A DNA stretch of 64,000 bases from [Enterobacter] lignolyticus SCF1. GTDB taxonomy: Bacteria; Pseudomonadota; Gammaproteobacteria; Enterobacterales; Enterobacteriaceae. The stretch spans positions 124,001 to 188,000 of the forward strand of contig NC_014618.1 of NCBI RefSeq assembly GCF_000164865.1. The letters are read 5' to 3'. This document shows positions 50,816-59,474 of the stretch, one piece after another (positions within the stretch are counted from its first letter, which is position 1; every line of letters starts with the position of its first letter). The notes beneath the pieces were generated by a model. That model was not told where the DNA came from. It saw nothing but the letters and a program-made list of their open reading frames with translations, and made no database searches. Position numbers and translations under genes: made by a program.

Positions 50816-52852
50816 TCAGGGCTGCGGTTTTCCTGCCCATACCACCATCACCTTATCGTCGGCGGTCTCGCGTACGAAGCCGTAGCCCTGAGGCAGCGAA
50901 AGCGTGGTTTGCCTGCCCGCGCCAATGGCCGGGTGGCGGGCGCGAAACTGCCCCAGCGTCTGCCAGTGCGCGACGCGTGCGGCCGCGCTGCCGGTAACGT
51001 CATGCCAGTTCATGTCCGAGCGCGTGCCCTGCAGCGGGTCGGAGCCGGTGGGACCAAACGGACGGGCGGACTCATCGCCGTAGAAGATCTGTACCGCGCC
51101 CGGCGCCAGTAGCAGCAGCTCCGCCGCCTCGCTGCCGCCTTCACGGAACAGACGCGTGTCGTGCGAGGAGAGATAGCTCAGGACGTTGAACGACTGCAGC
51201 TTTTCCGCCATCTGCTGCCAGGTGGCGTCGATATCCGCAAAGCACGCGACGGCTTTTGCCGCCTGCTCCTGGTAATCAAAATTGATCATCGCGTCGAAGC
51301 CGTGGCGATAGTACTCGCTTTGCATCACCCCGTGCCCCCAGGCTTCGCCGGTCATCCAGAAGGCGCCGTCGTCCGGGGATTTTCCGGGGTTTTCTTTTTT
51401 CCACTCTGTCAGCGCGGCGCTGGCCTGGGTTTTTAGCTGTTGCCAGGCCGCCTGTTCGACGTGTTTGGCGGTATCAATGCGAAAACCGTCGATACCGTAT
51501 TCCCGAACCCAATGGCTGAGCCAGTGGGTCAGATAATCGCGTGGCGTATAGCCCGCGATGGCGGTGGCGCGGGTGTCCGGTTTGTGCTGATAAAACGCCG
51601 GCAGGCCGGAAGGGATAGTGGATTCAGTTTTCAGATCCGGTAAAAACGCCAGCGACATCGTGAGATCGTCAAAGCCTGGGCTGTCGTAATCGCCGATATC
51701 GGTGCGGATCCAGGCTTTACCCCACCATGTATCCCAGGCGGCTTTATCACTGAAGTTGATGTAATCATTAAAGCTGTGCCAGGTTTGCCCCGGGCCGGGC
51801 CGCCAGTCTCCCCAGCGCTCGCCCAGCGTCTTTTTCAGCTCGTCGCCCTGCAGATACAGCGCGCCGAACCGGTACTGCTGCATATCGGCAAGGGTGGCGT
51901 AGCCGGTGTGGTTCATGACGACGTCGAACAGGATGCGGATGCCGCGTCTGTGCGCTTCGTCGACCAGGTGGCGCAGATCGGCCTCGGTTCCCATATTGGC
52001 GTCAAGGCGCGTCCAGTCCATCGGGTAATAGCCGTGATAGGCATAGTGGGGAAAATCGCCGTTGCTGCCGCCGCCAACCCAACCGTGAATTTGTTCCAGC
52101 GGCGAGCTTATCCACAGTGCGTTGACGCCCAGCTGCTGCAGGTAGTCGAGCCGGCTGGCCAGCCCCTGCAGGTCGCCGCCGTGGAAGGTGCCAATCTCCT
52201 GCATGCCGTCTTTGTGGCGGCCATAAGCGGTGTCGTTGTCCGGGTTGCCGTTGACGTAGCGGTCGGTCAGTACGAAGTACACCGTGGCGTTATGCCAGCT
52301 AAAAGGGGCGGGACCGGAGACATCGGCCTGCTCAAGCAGCAGCAGGCCGTTGCTGTTGGCGGCTGGCTGCAGCGTGATGTTGCCATCCTGCACCCGGGCG
52401 GTGCGCCCGCTGTAAAAATCCCGCACCAGGCTGCCTTCCGGGAAGGTTCGCCCCAGTGCGACGGTGAGCGGTTTTCCGTCCCAGCGCGGGCACTGGCGCG
52501 CTACCGTCTGCGGCGCGCTGTCCCCGGTGCTGGCGACGCTCAGCAGCAGCGTTGGCGTACCCGAGCGGGTGTCGATTTTCAGCTGATAGTCGCCGTCGCG
52601 AAAAATACGCCACTGCGGCGGCTCGCCGCGACAGGGCTCCAGCGACAGCATCTCATTGAGTTTAATGGCCGACGTCGGCTGCCAGCACTGCTGGTCAAAA
52701 TTTATTGTCAAAGGGCGAGTACCCTTCGTCAGCGATTTTTGGCTGATGAATTGACCTGTCCCCGCGGGAGAGAAGTCCGGAAAGCCGGAGGACGTCCATG
52801 AGGCAAGCGCCATTGCTGGCAGCATGAGGGTGGCAAAAGCCGCGCGTTTCAT
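50816..52852 (-). CDS. malS: Periplasmic alpha-amylase
   Basis: MalS hydrolyses maltodextrins in the periplasm. The 678-residue protein starts at 52852 (MKRAAFATLMLPAMALA, a signal peptide); an ATG 9 bp upstream is also in frame. The glycoside-hydrolase family 13 barrel spans about residues 185-620, with VMNHTGYATL (about 309), catalytic nucleophile in GFRIDTAKHVE (about 459), acid/base in WMTGEAWGHG (about 502) and the third Asp in YLSSHDTRLF (about 563). MalT-box-like repeats lie upstream. Confidence 0.96.
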   Translation of the reverse strand: MKRAAFATLMLPAMALASWTSSGFPDFSPAGTGQFISQKSLTKGTRPLTINFDQQCWQPTSAIKLNEMLSLEPCRGEPPQWRIFRDGDYQLKIDTRSGTPTLLLSVASTGDSAPQTVARQCPRWDGKPLTVALGRTFPEGSLVRDFYSGRTARVQDGNITLQPAANSNGLLLLEQADVSGPAPFSWHNATVYFVLTDRYVNGNPDNDTAYGRHKDGMQEIGTFHGGDLQGLASRLDYLQQLGVNALWISSPLEQIHGWVGGGSNGDFPHYAYHGYYPMDWTRLDANMGTEADLRHLVDEAHRRGIRILFDVVMNHTGYATLADMQQYRFGALYLQGDELKKTLGERWGDWRPGPGQTWHSFNDYINFSDKAAWDTWWGKAWIRTDIGDYDSPGFDDLTMSLAFLPDLKTESTIPSGLPAFYQHKPDTRATAIAGYTPRDYLTHWLSHWVREYGIDGFRIDTAKHVEQAAWQQLKTQASAALTEWKKENPGKSPDDGAFWMTGEAWGHGVMQSEYYRHGFDAMINFDYQEQAAKAVACFADIDATWQQMAEKLQSFNVLSYLSSHDTRLFREGGSEAAELLLLAPGAVQIFYGDESARPFGPTGSDPLQGTRSDMNWHDVTGSAAARVAHWQTLGQFRARHPAIGAGRQTTLSLPQGYGFVRETADDKVMVVWAGKPQP

Positions 52853-52919
52853 CCCGAGCACCTGTGGTTGCTTTTTGCGCAGTTTGCCAGCATTCTGTGC
52901 AAAAAAGCTCCTCCATCGC

Positions 52920-52953
52920 GGGGATGCAGTGGGGAGGATAGCGGGGGAGGAGA
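52920..52953. promoter_or_regulatory. MalT-box-like repeats upstream of malS
   Basis: Three tandem near-matches to the MalT box GGGGA(T/G)GAGG are present: GGGGATGCAG (52920-52929), GGGGAGGATA (52931-52940) and GGGGAGGAGA (52944-52953), 11-13 bp apart. They sit 68-101 bp upstream of malS, in the position expected for maltose-regulon control. Confidence 0.55.
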
Positions 52954-53166
52954 GATTGCCGCCCGCGACGCACAGAAAATGTGACCGTCATCCCAGTAAT
53001 TACAGTGGCTTACGCTGAAACATGCAATTTAGGCGTGACATAGTTTCGGAATTGGACTATTTCTTTGGGTGCGCCAACGGGCTATTTTTGATACAATATG
53101 AGATTCAGCTCTCAGTTTTGAGATTAATTAAAGTGTTGGAACGTATACATCCGACCAGGAGATCTA
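52954..53166. other. Rest of the malS/bax divergent spacer
   Basis: No gene is seen between malS and bax. The bax ribosome-binding site (CCAGGAGATCTA) ends just before 53167. The bax promoter probably lies around 53050-53140, but its elements are not clear to me. Confidence 0.35.
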
Positions 53167-53991
53167 ATGATATCGACTCCCATTCGACGATATGGGGCTA
53201 CGATACTCATGTTACTTACCTGCGTATTTTCAGGTGAGGTGCTGGCAAAGACGCACACGACAACATCGAGTCATAAAGCCCCGGTAACAAAGACAAGTAG
53301 TATCAAGGTGAGCAGTAAACAAGAGTATTCTCGCAATAGTGTAAAGAGCAGTCCACTTCCTGATTTGCGACAATACCCTTCCGGAACACCAAGGAAAAAA
53401 GCGTTTCTCCGGACAGTGATGCCTTATATTACCAGCCAGAATGCGGCGATTACCGCCGATCGTAACTGGCTTGTGTCAAAACAGTACGATGCCCGCTGGT
53501 CGCCGACCGAGCGCGCGCGTATGAAGGATATCACCCAGCGCTATAAGATCAGCTGGTCCGGAAACACGCGTAAAATTCCGTGGAACTCGCTGCTTGAGCG
53601 CGTGGATATCATCCCTGGCAGCATGGTGGCGACCATGGCCGCAGCAGAAAGCGGCTGGGGCACCTCCAAACTGGCGCGTACCAACAACAACCTTTTTGGT
53701 ATGAAATGCGGTAAAAGCAGCTGCCAGAACGGTCCGGGCAAGGTCAAAGGATATTCGCACTTCTCTTCTGTAAAGGAGTCGGTCGAAGCCTACGTGGTGA
53801 ACCTGAATACCCATCCGGCCTACGCGTCCTTCCGCAAGTCCCGCGCGCAGCTGCGTAAGACGGATCAGGAAGTGACCGCCAGCACGATGATTCACAAGCT
53901 GAAAGGCTATTCAACGCGCGGGTCGAGCTACAACAACTACCTGTTCAGTATGTATCAGGATAACCAGCGTCTGATTGCGGCGCATATGTAA
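53167..53991 (+). CDS. bax: Bax, glucosaminidase-domain protein
   Basis: The 274-residue protein (same length as E. coli Bax) has an N-terminal signal or anchor segment (about residues 8-27), a Ser/Thr/Lys-rich linker (about 28-75) and a C-terminal glucosaminidase/FlgJ-like lysozyme fold (about 130-270). The catalytic-glutamate motif is MAAAESGWGTSKLARTNNNL (about 157-176), followed by NLFGMKCG. It is predicted to act on peptidoglycan in the periplasm; its cellular role is not settled. The ATG has an AGGAG site 7 nt upstream. An IS4 copy sits 35 bp after its stop. Confidence 0.93.
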   Translation: MISTPIRRYGATILMLLTCVFSGEVLAKTHTTTSSHKAPVTKTSSIKVSSKQEYSRNSVKSSPLPDLRQYPSGTPRKKAFLRTVMPYITSQNAAITADRNWLVSKQYDARWSPTERARMKDITQRYKISWSGNTRKIPWNSLLERVDIIPGSMVATMAAAESGWGTSKLARTNNNLFGMKCGKSSCQNGPGKVKGYSHFSSVKESVEAYVVNLNTHPAYASFRKSRAQLRKTDQEVTASTMIHKLKGYSTRGSSYNNYLFSMYQDNQRLIAAHM

Positions 53992-54013
53992 TCGCCAGCG
54001 CGCTGAAAAACGC

Positions 54014-54026
54014 CTTCCATCGGAAG
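54014..54026. repeat. Left 13-bp target-site duplication of IS4
   Basis: CTTCCATCGGAAG borders the left end of the IS element and is repeated exactly at 55455-55467. IS4-family elements make 10-13-bp duplications, so the insertion is direct and not rearranged. Confidence 0.95.
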
Positions 54027-55454
54027 TAATGCCGATCAGTTAAGGATCGGTTGACCGATCCAGTGGCTGTGTAAGAATCCGGAAATGCTCACCCGTTTCC
54101 GGATTTTTTTATGCACATTGGACAGGCTCTTGATCTTGTTTCCCGTTACGATTCTTTGCGTAACCCACTGACTTCTTTAGGGGATTATCTCGACCCTGAA
54201 CTTATCTCACGTTGCCTTGCTGAGTCCGGCACAGTCACCCTGCGCAAGCGCCGCCTGCCGCTGGAAATGATGGTCTGGTGTATTGTCGGTATGGCGCTTG
54301 AGCGTAAGGAGCCTCTTCACCAGATTGTTAATCGCCTGGATATCATGCTGCCGGGCGACCGTCCTTTCGTCGCCCCCAGTGCCGTTATTCAGGCCCGCCA
54401 GCGTCTGGGGAGTGAGGCCGTTCGCCGTGTATTCACCCAAACCGCACAACTCTGGCATGGAGCCACGGCACATCCACACTGGTGCGGCCTGACGCTGCTG
54501 GCCGTGGATGGCGTGGTCTGGCGAACACAGGATACGCCGGAAAATGATACAGCCTTCCCGCGTCAGACACACGGCGGAAAACCGGGACTCTATCCGCAGG
54601 TAAAAATGGTCTGCCAGATGGAGCTGACCAGCCATCTGCTCACGGCTGCAGCCTTTGGCACAATGAAAGAGAGCGAAAATGCACTCGCAGAGCAGCTGAT
54701 ATCTCAGACAGGTGATAACACACTGACTTTGATGGATAAAGGTTATTACTCGCTGGGTCTGCTGAACGCCTGGAGCCTGGCGGGAGAACACCGGCACTGG
54801 ATGATCCCGCTGAAAAAGGGAGCACAGTATGAAGAGGAGAGAAAGCTGGGTAAAGGCGATCACCTGGTCACGCTGAAAACCAGCCCGCAGGCACGGAAAA
54901 AATGGCCGGAGCTGGGTGAAGAAATAACAGCGCGACTGCTGACGTTCACTCGTAAAGGAAAAGTCTGCCATCTGCTGACGTCAATGACGGATGCAATGCG
55001 CTTCCCGGGCGGTGAGATGGCAGACCTGTACGGCCATCGGTGGGAAATCGAACTGGGTTACAGGGAGATAAAACAGACGATGCAACTGAGCAGACTGACG
55101 CTGAGAAGTAAAAAGCCAGAGCTTGTAGAACAGGAGCTCTGGGGAGTGTTACTGGCCTATAATCTTGTGAGATATCAGATGATTAAAATGGCGGGAAGCC
55201 TGAAGGGATACTGGCCGAATCAGCTAAGCTTCTCAGAATCATGTGGAATGGTGATGCGAATGCTGATGACTCTGCAGGGCGCTTCGCCAGGTCGTATCCC
55301 GGAGCTGATGCGTGATCTTGAAAGCATGGGACAGTTGGTGAAATTACCGATAAGAAGGGAAAGAGCCTTCCCGCGAACAGTAAAAGAAAGGCCCCAGAAA
55401 TACAGTAAAACCTGGAGAAAAACAGCCAGTCAGTCGCTTAACTGACTGGCATTA
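54027..55454 (+). mobile_element. IS4: Complete IS4-like insertion sequence
   Basis: The element is 1428 bp, against 1426 bp for IS4 itself. Left end TAATGCCGATCAGTTAAG and the complement of the right end TAATGCCAGTCAGTTAAG match at 16 of 18 positions. It contains one full-length transposase gene and is flanked by exact 13-bp direct repeats. It is inserted into the hairpin of the bax/xylR bidirectional terminator. The intact frame, termini and duplications indicate recent, possibly active, insertion. Confidence 0.97.
54111..55445 (+). CDS. IS4 family transposase
   Basis: The 444-residue DDE transposase closely matches IS4 InsG over its whole length, differing mainly at the C-terminus. The catalytic aspartates are in LLAVDGVVWR (about residue 130) and TLMDKGYYS (about 207). 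The IS4-family Y-2-R-3-E-6-K signature is exact in YGHRWEIELGYREIK (about 307-321), which includes the catalytic Glu. No frameshift or stop was seen. Confidence 0.97.
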   Translation: MHIGQALDLVSRYDSLRNPLTSLGDYLDPELISRCLAESGTVTLRKRRLPLEMMVWCIVGMALERKEPLHQIVNRLDIMLPGDRPFVAPSAVIQARQRLGSEAVRRVFTQTAQLWHGATAHPHWCGLTLLAVDGVVWRTQDTPENDTAFPRQTHGGKPGLYPQVKMVCQMELTSHLLTAAAFGTMKESENALAEQLISQTGDNTLTLMDKGYYSLGLLNAWSLAGEHRHWMIPLKKGAQYEEERKLGKGDHLVTLKTSPQARKKWPELGEEITARLLTFTRKGKVCHLLTSMTDAMRFPGGEMADLYGHRWEIELGYREIKQTMQLSRLTLRSKKPELVEQELWGVLLAYNLVRYQMIKMAGSLKGYWPNQLSFSESCGMVMRMLMTLQGASPGRIPELMRDLESMGQLVKLPIRRERAFPRTVKERPQKYSKTWRKTASQSLN

Positions 55455-55467
55455 CTTCCATCGGAAG
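55455..55467. repeat. Right 13-bp target-site duplication of IS4
   Basis: CTTCCATCGGAAG is identical to the copy at 54014-54026. It is followed by GCGTTTTTG, the right arm and T tract of the interrupted terminator, and by the xylR stop 12 nt later. Confidence 0.95.
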
Positions 55468-55479
55468 GCGTTTTTGTTT

Positions 55480-56658
55480 TTAGAGCAGGGCTTCCCCGAA
55501 GCGTTCCCGGTACTCCCTGGGCGTGGTGTCGTACTCTTTTTTGAACACCGAATAGAAATACTGCAGCGACGGGTAGCCGCACATCTGCGAGATTTCGTTA
55601 ATCGCCAGCGACGTGGAAACCAGCAGGCTGCGCGCTTTCTCCAGCTTTTCGCTGTGGATCACCGCGTGGATGGTTTCTCCCACCTCTTCCTTAAAGCGCT
55701 TTTCCAGATTCGAACGCGAGATGCCGACGGCGTCCAGCACCTGCTCCACTTTGATGCCCTTACAGGCGTTGTTGCGGATGTAGTGCATGGCCTGAATCAC
55801 CGCCGGGTCGTCCAGCGAGCGGTAGTCGGTCGAACGGCGCTCCACCACGCGCACCGGCGGCACCAGCAGGCGCTGGAGCGGCAGCGGCTCATCATCCAGC
55901 AGGCGGTGCAGCAGTTTCGCCGCCTGATAGCCCATCTGCCGCGTGCCCTGCGCGACGGAGGAGAGCGCCACGCGGGACAGGTAGCGCGTCAGCTCTTCGT
56001 TATCGATCCCGATGACGCACAGCTTTTCCGGCACCGGAATATGCAGATGCTCGCAGGCCTGCAGGATATGGCGGGCGCGGGCGTCGGTGACGGCGATAAT
56101 GCCGGTCTGCGGCGGCAGCGTTTGCAGCCAGTCGGCAAGGCGGTTTTGCGCGTGCTGCCAGTTTTCCGGCGCGGTTTCCAGCCCCTGATAGACGACGCCG
56201 CGGTATTTCTCCCTGGCGACCAGCTGGCAAAACGCGTGCTCGCGCTCCACGGCCCAGCGCTTGCCGCTGGAGACCGGCAGCCCGTAGAACGCAAAACGGT
56301 GCACGCCTTTCTCCTTGAGATGCAGGAACGCGCTTTCGACCAGCGCGGCGTTGTCGGTGGCGATATAGTGGACCGCGGGATACTGCTCCGGGCGATGGTA
56401 GGAACCGCCGACGCCGATGATAGGCACCTTCACGTCAGCCAGCAGCGCTTCAATTTCGGGGTCGTCATAGTCAGCAATGACGCCATCCCCGAGCCACTCT
56501 TTAATGTTCTCGATTCGGGCGCGAAAATCCTCTTCAATGAAGATATCCCATTCCGACTGCGACGCCTGCAGGTACTCCCCCACGCCTTCCACCACCTGAC
56601 GGTCATAGGCTTTGTTGGCGTTAAACAGCAGCGTGATGCGGTGACGCTTCTCAAACAT
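55480..56658 (-). CDS. xylR: AraC-family xylose operon activator
   Basis: XylR binds D-xylose and activates xylAB and xylFGH. The 392-residue protein (E. coli length) has an N-terminal LacI/periplasmic-binding-like sensor (about residues 1-270; RHRITLLFNANKAYDRQVVE at the start) and two AraC helix-turn-helix motifs at the C-terminus (about 285-390; IKVEQVLDAVGISRSNLEKR and INEISQMCGYPSLQYFYSVF). It follows xylH after 60 bp. The IS4 insertion is 12 bp past its stop codon. Confidence 0.97.
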   Translation of the reverse strand: MFEKRHRITLLFNANKAYDRQVVEGVGEYLQASQSEWDIFIEEDFRARIENIKEWLGDGVIADYDDPEIEALLADVKVPIIGVGGSYHRPEQYPAVHYIATDNAALVESAFLHLKEKGVHRFAFYGLPVSSGKRWAVEREHAFCQLVAREKYRGVVYQGLETAPENWQHAQNRLADWLQTLPPQTGIIAVTDARARHILQACEHLHIPVPEKLCVIGIDNEELTRYLSRVALSSVAQGTRQMGYQAAKLLHRLLDDEPLPLQRLLVPPVRVVERRSTDYRSLDDPAVIQAMHYIRNNACKGIKVEQVLDAVGISRSNLEKRFKEEVGETIHAVIHSEKLEKARSLLVSTSLAINEISQMCGYPSLQYFYSVFKKEYDTTPREYRERFGEALL

Positions 56659-56718
56659 GGCATTTTTCCTGAGGATGGCGATAGTGCAGTATCGCCATCC
56701 TGAACCCTGTTGTCGCGA

Positions 56719-57900
56719 TCAGGCTCGCCGTTTTGTGGCGGAGTCCATCCAGACAGCCAGCAGCAAAATGGCGCCTTTGACGATGTACTGCCAGAAGGTC
56801 GGTACGTCCATCATGCCCATGCCGTTATCCAGCGAGGCCATAATAAATGCGCCCATCACCGCGCCGGCGACGCTGCCGACCCCGCCTGCCAGGCTGGTGC
56901 CGCCGATCACGCAGGCGGCGATGGCGTCCAGCTCGGCGATGTTCCCCGCCGACGGCGAGCCAGCGCCAAGGCGCGAGCTCAGGATGAGCCCGGCGATCGC
57001 CACCATCAGGCCGTTGATCGCGAAGACGGCGAGCTTGGTGCGTTCGACGTTGATCCCCGACAGGCGCGCGGCCTCAAGGTTGCCGCCGATGGCGTAGATT
57101 CGACGGCCAAAGGCGGTGCGGGTGGCCATAAACATGCCGCCGAGCAGCAGCAGCGCGAGCAGCAGCACCGGCGTTGGTACGCCGCGGTAGTCGTTGAGCA
57201 TCCAGATGGCGCCCAGCACGATGACCGCGGTTAACGACTGACGGCCCACCACGCCCGTTGGGGCGGGCGTCTCAAGCCCCAGCGCCTGGCGGCGCATCCG
57301 CCCGCGCCACTGCCAGGCGACGAACAGCATCAGCCCCAGCACGCCGAGGATAAAGCCGACGCCGTCCGGTAAATAGCTCTGGCCAATCTGAGACATGGCG
57401 GCGCTGGTCGGCGATACCGTTGTACCGTTGGTGATGCCGATGAGGATGCCGCGAAACGCCAGCATGCCCGCGAGGGTGACGATAAACGACGGCACCTTAC
57501 GATAGGCGACCCACCATCCGTTCCATGCCCCTAACACCAGGCCCAGCGCCAGCGTCACGATGACCGTCAGCGGCAACGGCCAGCCGAACCAGACGTCAAA
57601 AATCGCCGCTACGCCGCCGAGCAGGCCCATCATCGACCCGACCGACAGGTCGATTTCTGCCGAGACGATAACAAACACCATGCCGACGGCCAGAATGCCG
57701 GTGATGGCGGTCTGGCGCAGCAGGTTGGAGACGTTGCGCGCGCTCAGGTAAGCGCCGTCGGTGGTCCAGGTGAAGAACAGCATGATTGCGATAATGGCGG
57801 CAATCATCACGAAAACCTGAAGGTTAAGGTGTTTAAGCCCGGCGAAGGCGGCGGGGGCCTGCGCGTTGAACTTCAGTTCAGACGGCGTATTTTTCGACAT
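56719..57900 (-). CDS. xylH: Xylose ABC transporter permease
   Basis: XylH forms the membrane channel of the high-affinity D-xylose importer. The 393-residue BPD_transp_2 permease has about 10-12 hydrophobic segments. Family motifs include VSAEIDLSVGSMMGLLGG (about residues 83-100), SFIVTLAGMLAFRG and YAIGGNLEAARLSGINVERT (about 272-291). Its start lies 23 bp inside the end of xylG, giving strong coupling. It is adjacent to xylR. Confidence 0.97.
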   Translation of the reverse strand: MSKNTPSELKFNAQAPAAFAGLKHLNLQVFVMIAAIIAIMLFFTWTTDGAYLSARNVSNLLRQTAITGILAVGMVFVIVSAEIDLSVGSMMGLLGGVAAIFDVWFGWPLPLTVIVTLALGLVLGAWNGWWVAYRKVPSFIVTLAGMLAFRGILIGITNGTTVSPTSAAMSQIGQSYLPDGVGFILGVLGLMLFVAWQWRGRMRRQALGLETPAPTGVVGRQSLTAVIVLGAIWMLNDYRGVPTPVLLLALLLLGGMFMATRTAFGRRIYAIGGNLEAARLSGINVERTKLAVFAINGLMVAIAGLILSSRLGAGSPSAGNIAELDAIAACVIGGTSLAGGVGSVAGAVMGAFIMASLDNGMGMMDVPTFWQYIVKGAILLLAVWMDSATKRRA

Positions 57901-59419
57901 GACGTTCGCTCCTCAATGCGGCTTCCATCACCTGCTCTTGGGTCAGATTGTCGTTGACCAGGTTGGCTTTCAGTTTACCTTCGTGCATCACCAGCACGCG
58001 GTCGCTCAGGCCAAGCACTTCCGGAAGTTCGGAAGAGATGACGATCACCGCGATGCCCTGCTGCACCAGTTGATTAATCAGTTTGTAGATTTCGTATTTC
58101 GCGCCGATATCAATACCGCGCGTCGGCTCGTCGAGGATCAGAATGCGCGGGTTGAGCAGCAGACAGCGGGCGAGAATGGCCTTTTGCTGGTTGCCGCCGC
58201 TCAGGCGGCCAATCGCCAGCGCCTGCGACGAGGTTTTGACCTTAAGGCGCTGGATGGACTGCAAAATACAGTGCTGTTCCGCGGCGTCGTTCAGGCTGCT
58301 GAGCGGGCCGGTAAACTGGTCCAGCGCCGCCAGCGTGATGTTTTTCCCCACCGCCATCACCGGGACGATACCGTCTTTTTTGCGGTCTTCCGGCACCATC
58401 GCGATACCGTGGGCGATGGCCTGCTGGCAGTTGGTGATTTTCACCGGCATGCCGTCGATGAAAACTTGTCCCTCCCAGCGCCCGCGCCAGACGCCGAACA
58501 GGCACTGCACCGCTTCGGTTCGCCCGGCGCCGACCAGCCCCGCGATGCCGAGGATCTCGCCGCGTTTGAGGGTGAAGGAAACGTCGTTAACCCGCTTAAT
58601 GTGTCGGTTCACCGGATGCCAGGCCGTCAGATGTTCGACCCGCAGGATCTCCCCGCCGTGCTCGTGCGGCTCGTTGGGGTACAGCGCGGTCAGCTCGCGG
58701 CCAACCATCATAGTAATGATGTCGTCTTCGCTCATGCCGCTGGCGTCGCGGGTGCCGATATGCTGACCGTCGCGAATCACGCAGATGGTATCGGAAATGG
58801 CTTTGACCTCGTTGAGCTTGTGCGAGATGTAAATGCAGGCGATGCCGTGGCGCTGCAGGTCGCGAATAATATTCAGCAGCACCGCCGTCTCCTGCTCGGT
58901 CAGCGAGGCTGTGGGCTCATCGAGGATCAGCAGACGCACCTGCTTGTTCAGGGCCTTGGCGATTTCAACCAGCTGCTGCTGGCCGAGACCGAGGTCGCCG
59001 ACGCGGGTGTTGGGGGAAATCGCCAGGCTGACCTGCGCCAGCAGCTTCTCACAGCGCAGGGTCATCTGGTCGTAGTCGAGCACCCCGTGACGGGTGATTT
59101 CCGCCCCGAGAAAGATATTTTCCAGCACGGTTAAGTGCTTAACCAGCGCCAGCTCCTGGTGGATGATGGCGATACCCTTACGTTCGGTATCGCGAATATG
59201 GGTCGCCCGCAGCGGCTCGCCGGCAAACACGATGTCGCCGTCGAAGGTACCGTGCGGGTATATGCCGCACAGCACCTTCATCAGCGTGGATTTCCCGGAG
59301 CCATTTTCGCCGCACAGCGACACCACTTCGCCCGCATTCAGGCGCAGGCTGACGTTATCGACAGCTTTTACCGCCCCGAAGGCTTTGGTAATGCTCTTCA
59401 TTTCAAGTAGATAAGGCAT
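57878..59419 (-). CDS. xylG: Xylose ABC transporter, duplicated ATP-binding protein
   Basis: XylG powers D-xylose import. The 513-residue protein has two ABC domains: first Walker A GENGSGKST (about residues 38-46) with LGLGQQQLVEIAKAL signature and LILDEPTASL Walker B, and second domain with GLVGAGRTE, LSGGNQQKAILARCL and LILDEPTRGIDIG (about 425-437). It overlaps xylH by 23 bp and is separated from xylF by a gap containing a strong hairpin. Confidence 0.97.
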   Translation of the reverse strand: MPYLLEMKSITKAFGAVKAVDNVSLRLNAGEVVSLCGENGSGKSTLMKVLCGIYPHGTFDGDIVFAGEPLRATHIRDTERKGIAIIHQELALVKHLTVLENIFLGAEITRHGVLDYDQMTLRCEKLLAQVSLAISPNTRVGDLGLGQQQLVEIAKALNKQVRLLILDEPTASLTEQETAVLLNIIRDLQRHGIACIYISHKLNEVKAISDTICVIRDGQHIGTRDASGMSEDDIITMMVGRELTALYPNEPHEHGGEILRVEHLTAWHPVNRHIKRVNDVSFTLKRGEILGIAGLVGAGRTEAVQCLFGVWRGRWEGQVFIDGMPVKITNCQQAIAHGIAMVPEDRKKDGIVPVMAVGKNITLAALDQFTGPLSSLNDAAEQHCILQSIQRLKVKTSSQALAIGRLSGGNQQKAILARCLLLNPRILILDEPTRGIDIGAKYEIYKLINQLVQQGIAVIVISSELPEVLGLSDRVLVMHEGKLKANLVNDNLTQEQVMEAALRSERHVEKYAV

Positions 59420-59446
59420 ACATGCTCCACATCTTTCGGAACACCG

Positions 59447-59470
59447 TGATGCCCCCGGATGGGGGCATCA
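59447..59470 (-). promoter_or_regulatory. Hairpin in the xylF-xylG gap
   Basis: TGATGCCCCC (59447-59456) and GGGGGCATCA (59461-59470) form a perfect 10-bp stem with a 4-nt loop, 4 nt after the xylF stop. No T tract follows on the minus strand. Such hairpins commonly keep binding-protein mRNA more abundant than the downstream transporter mRNA. Confidence 0.65.
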
Positions 59471-59474
59471 GCAA

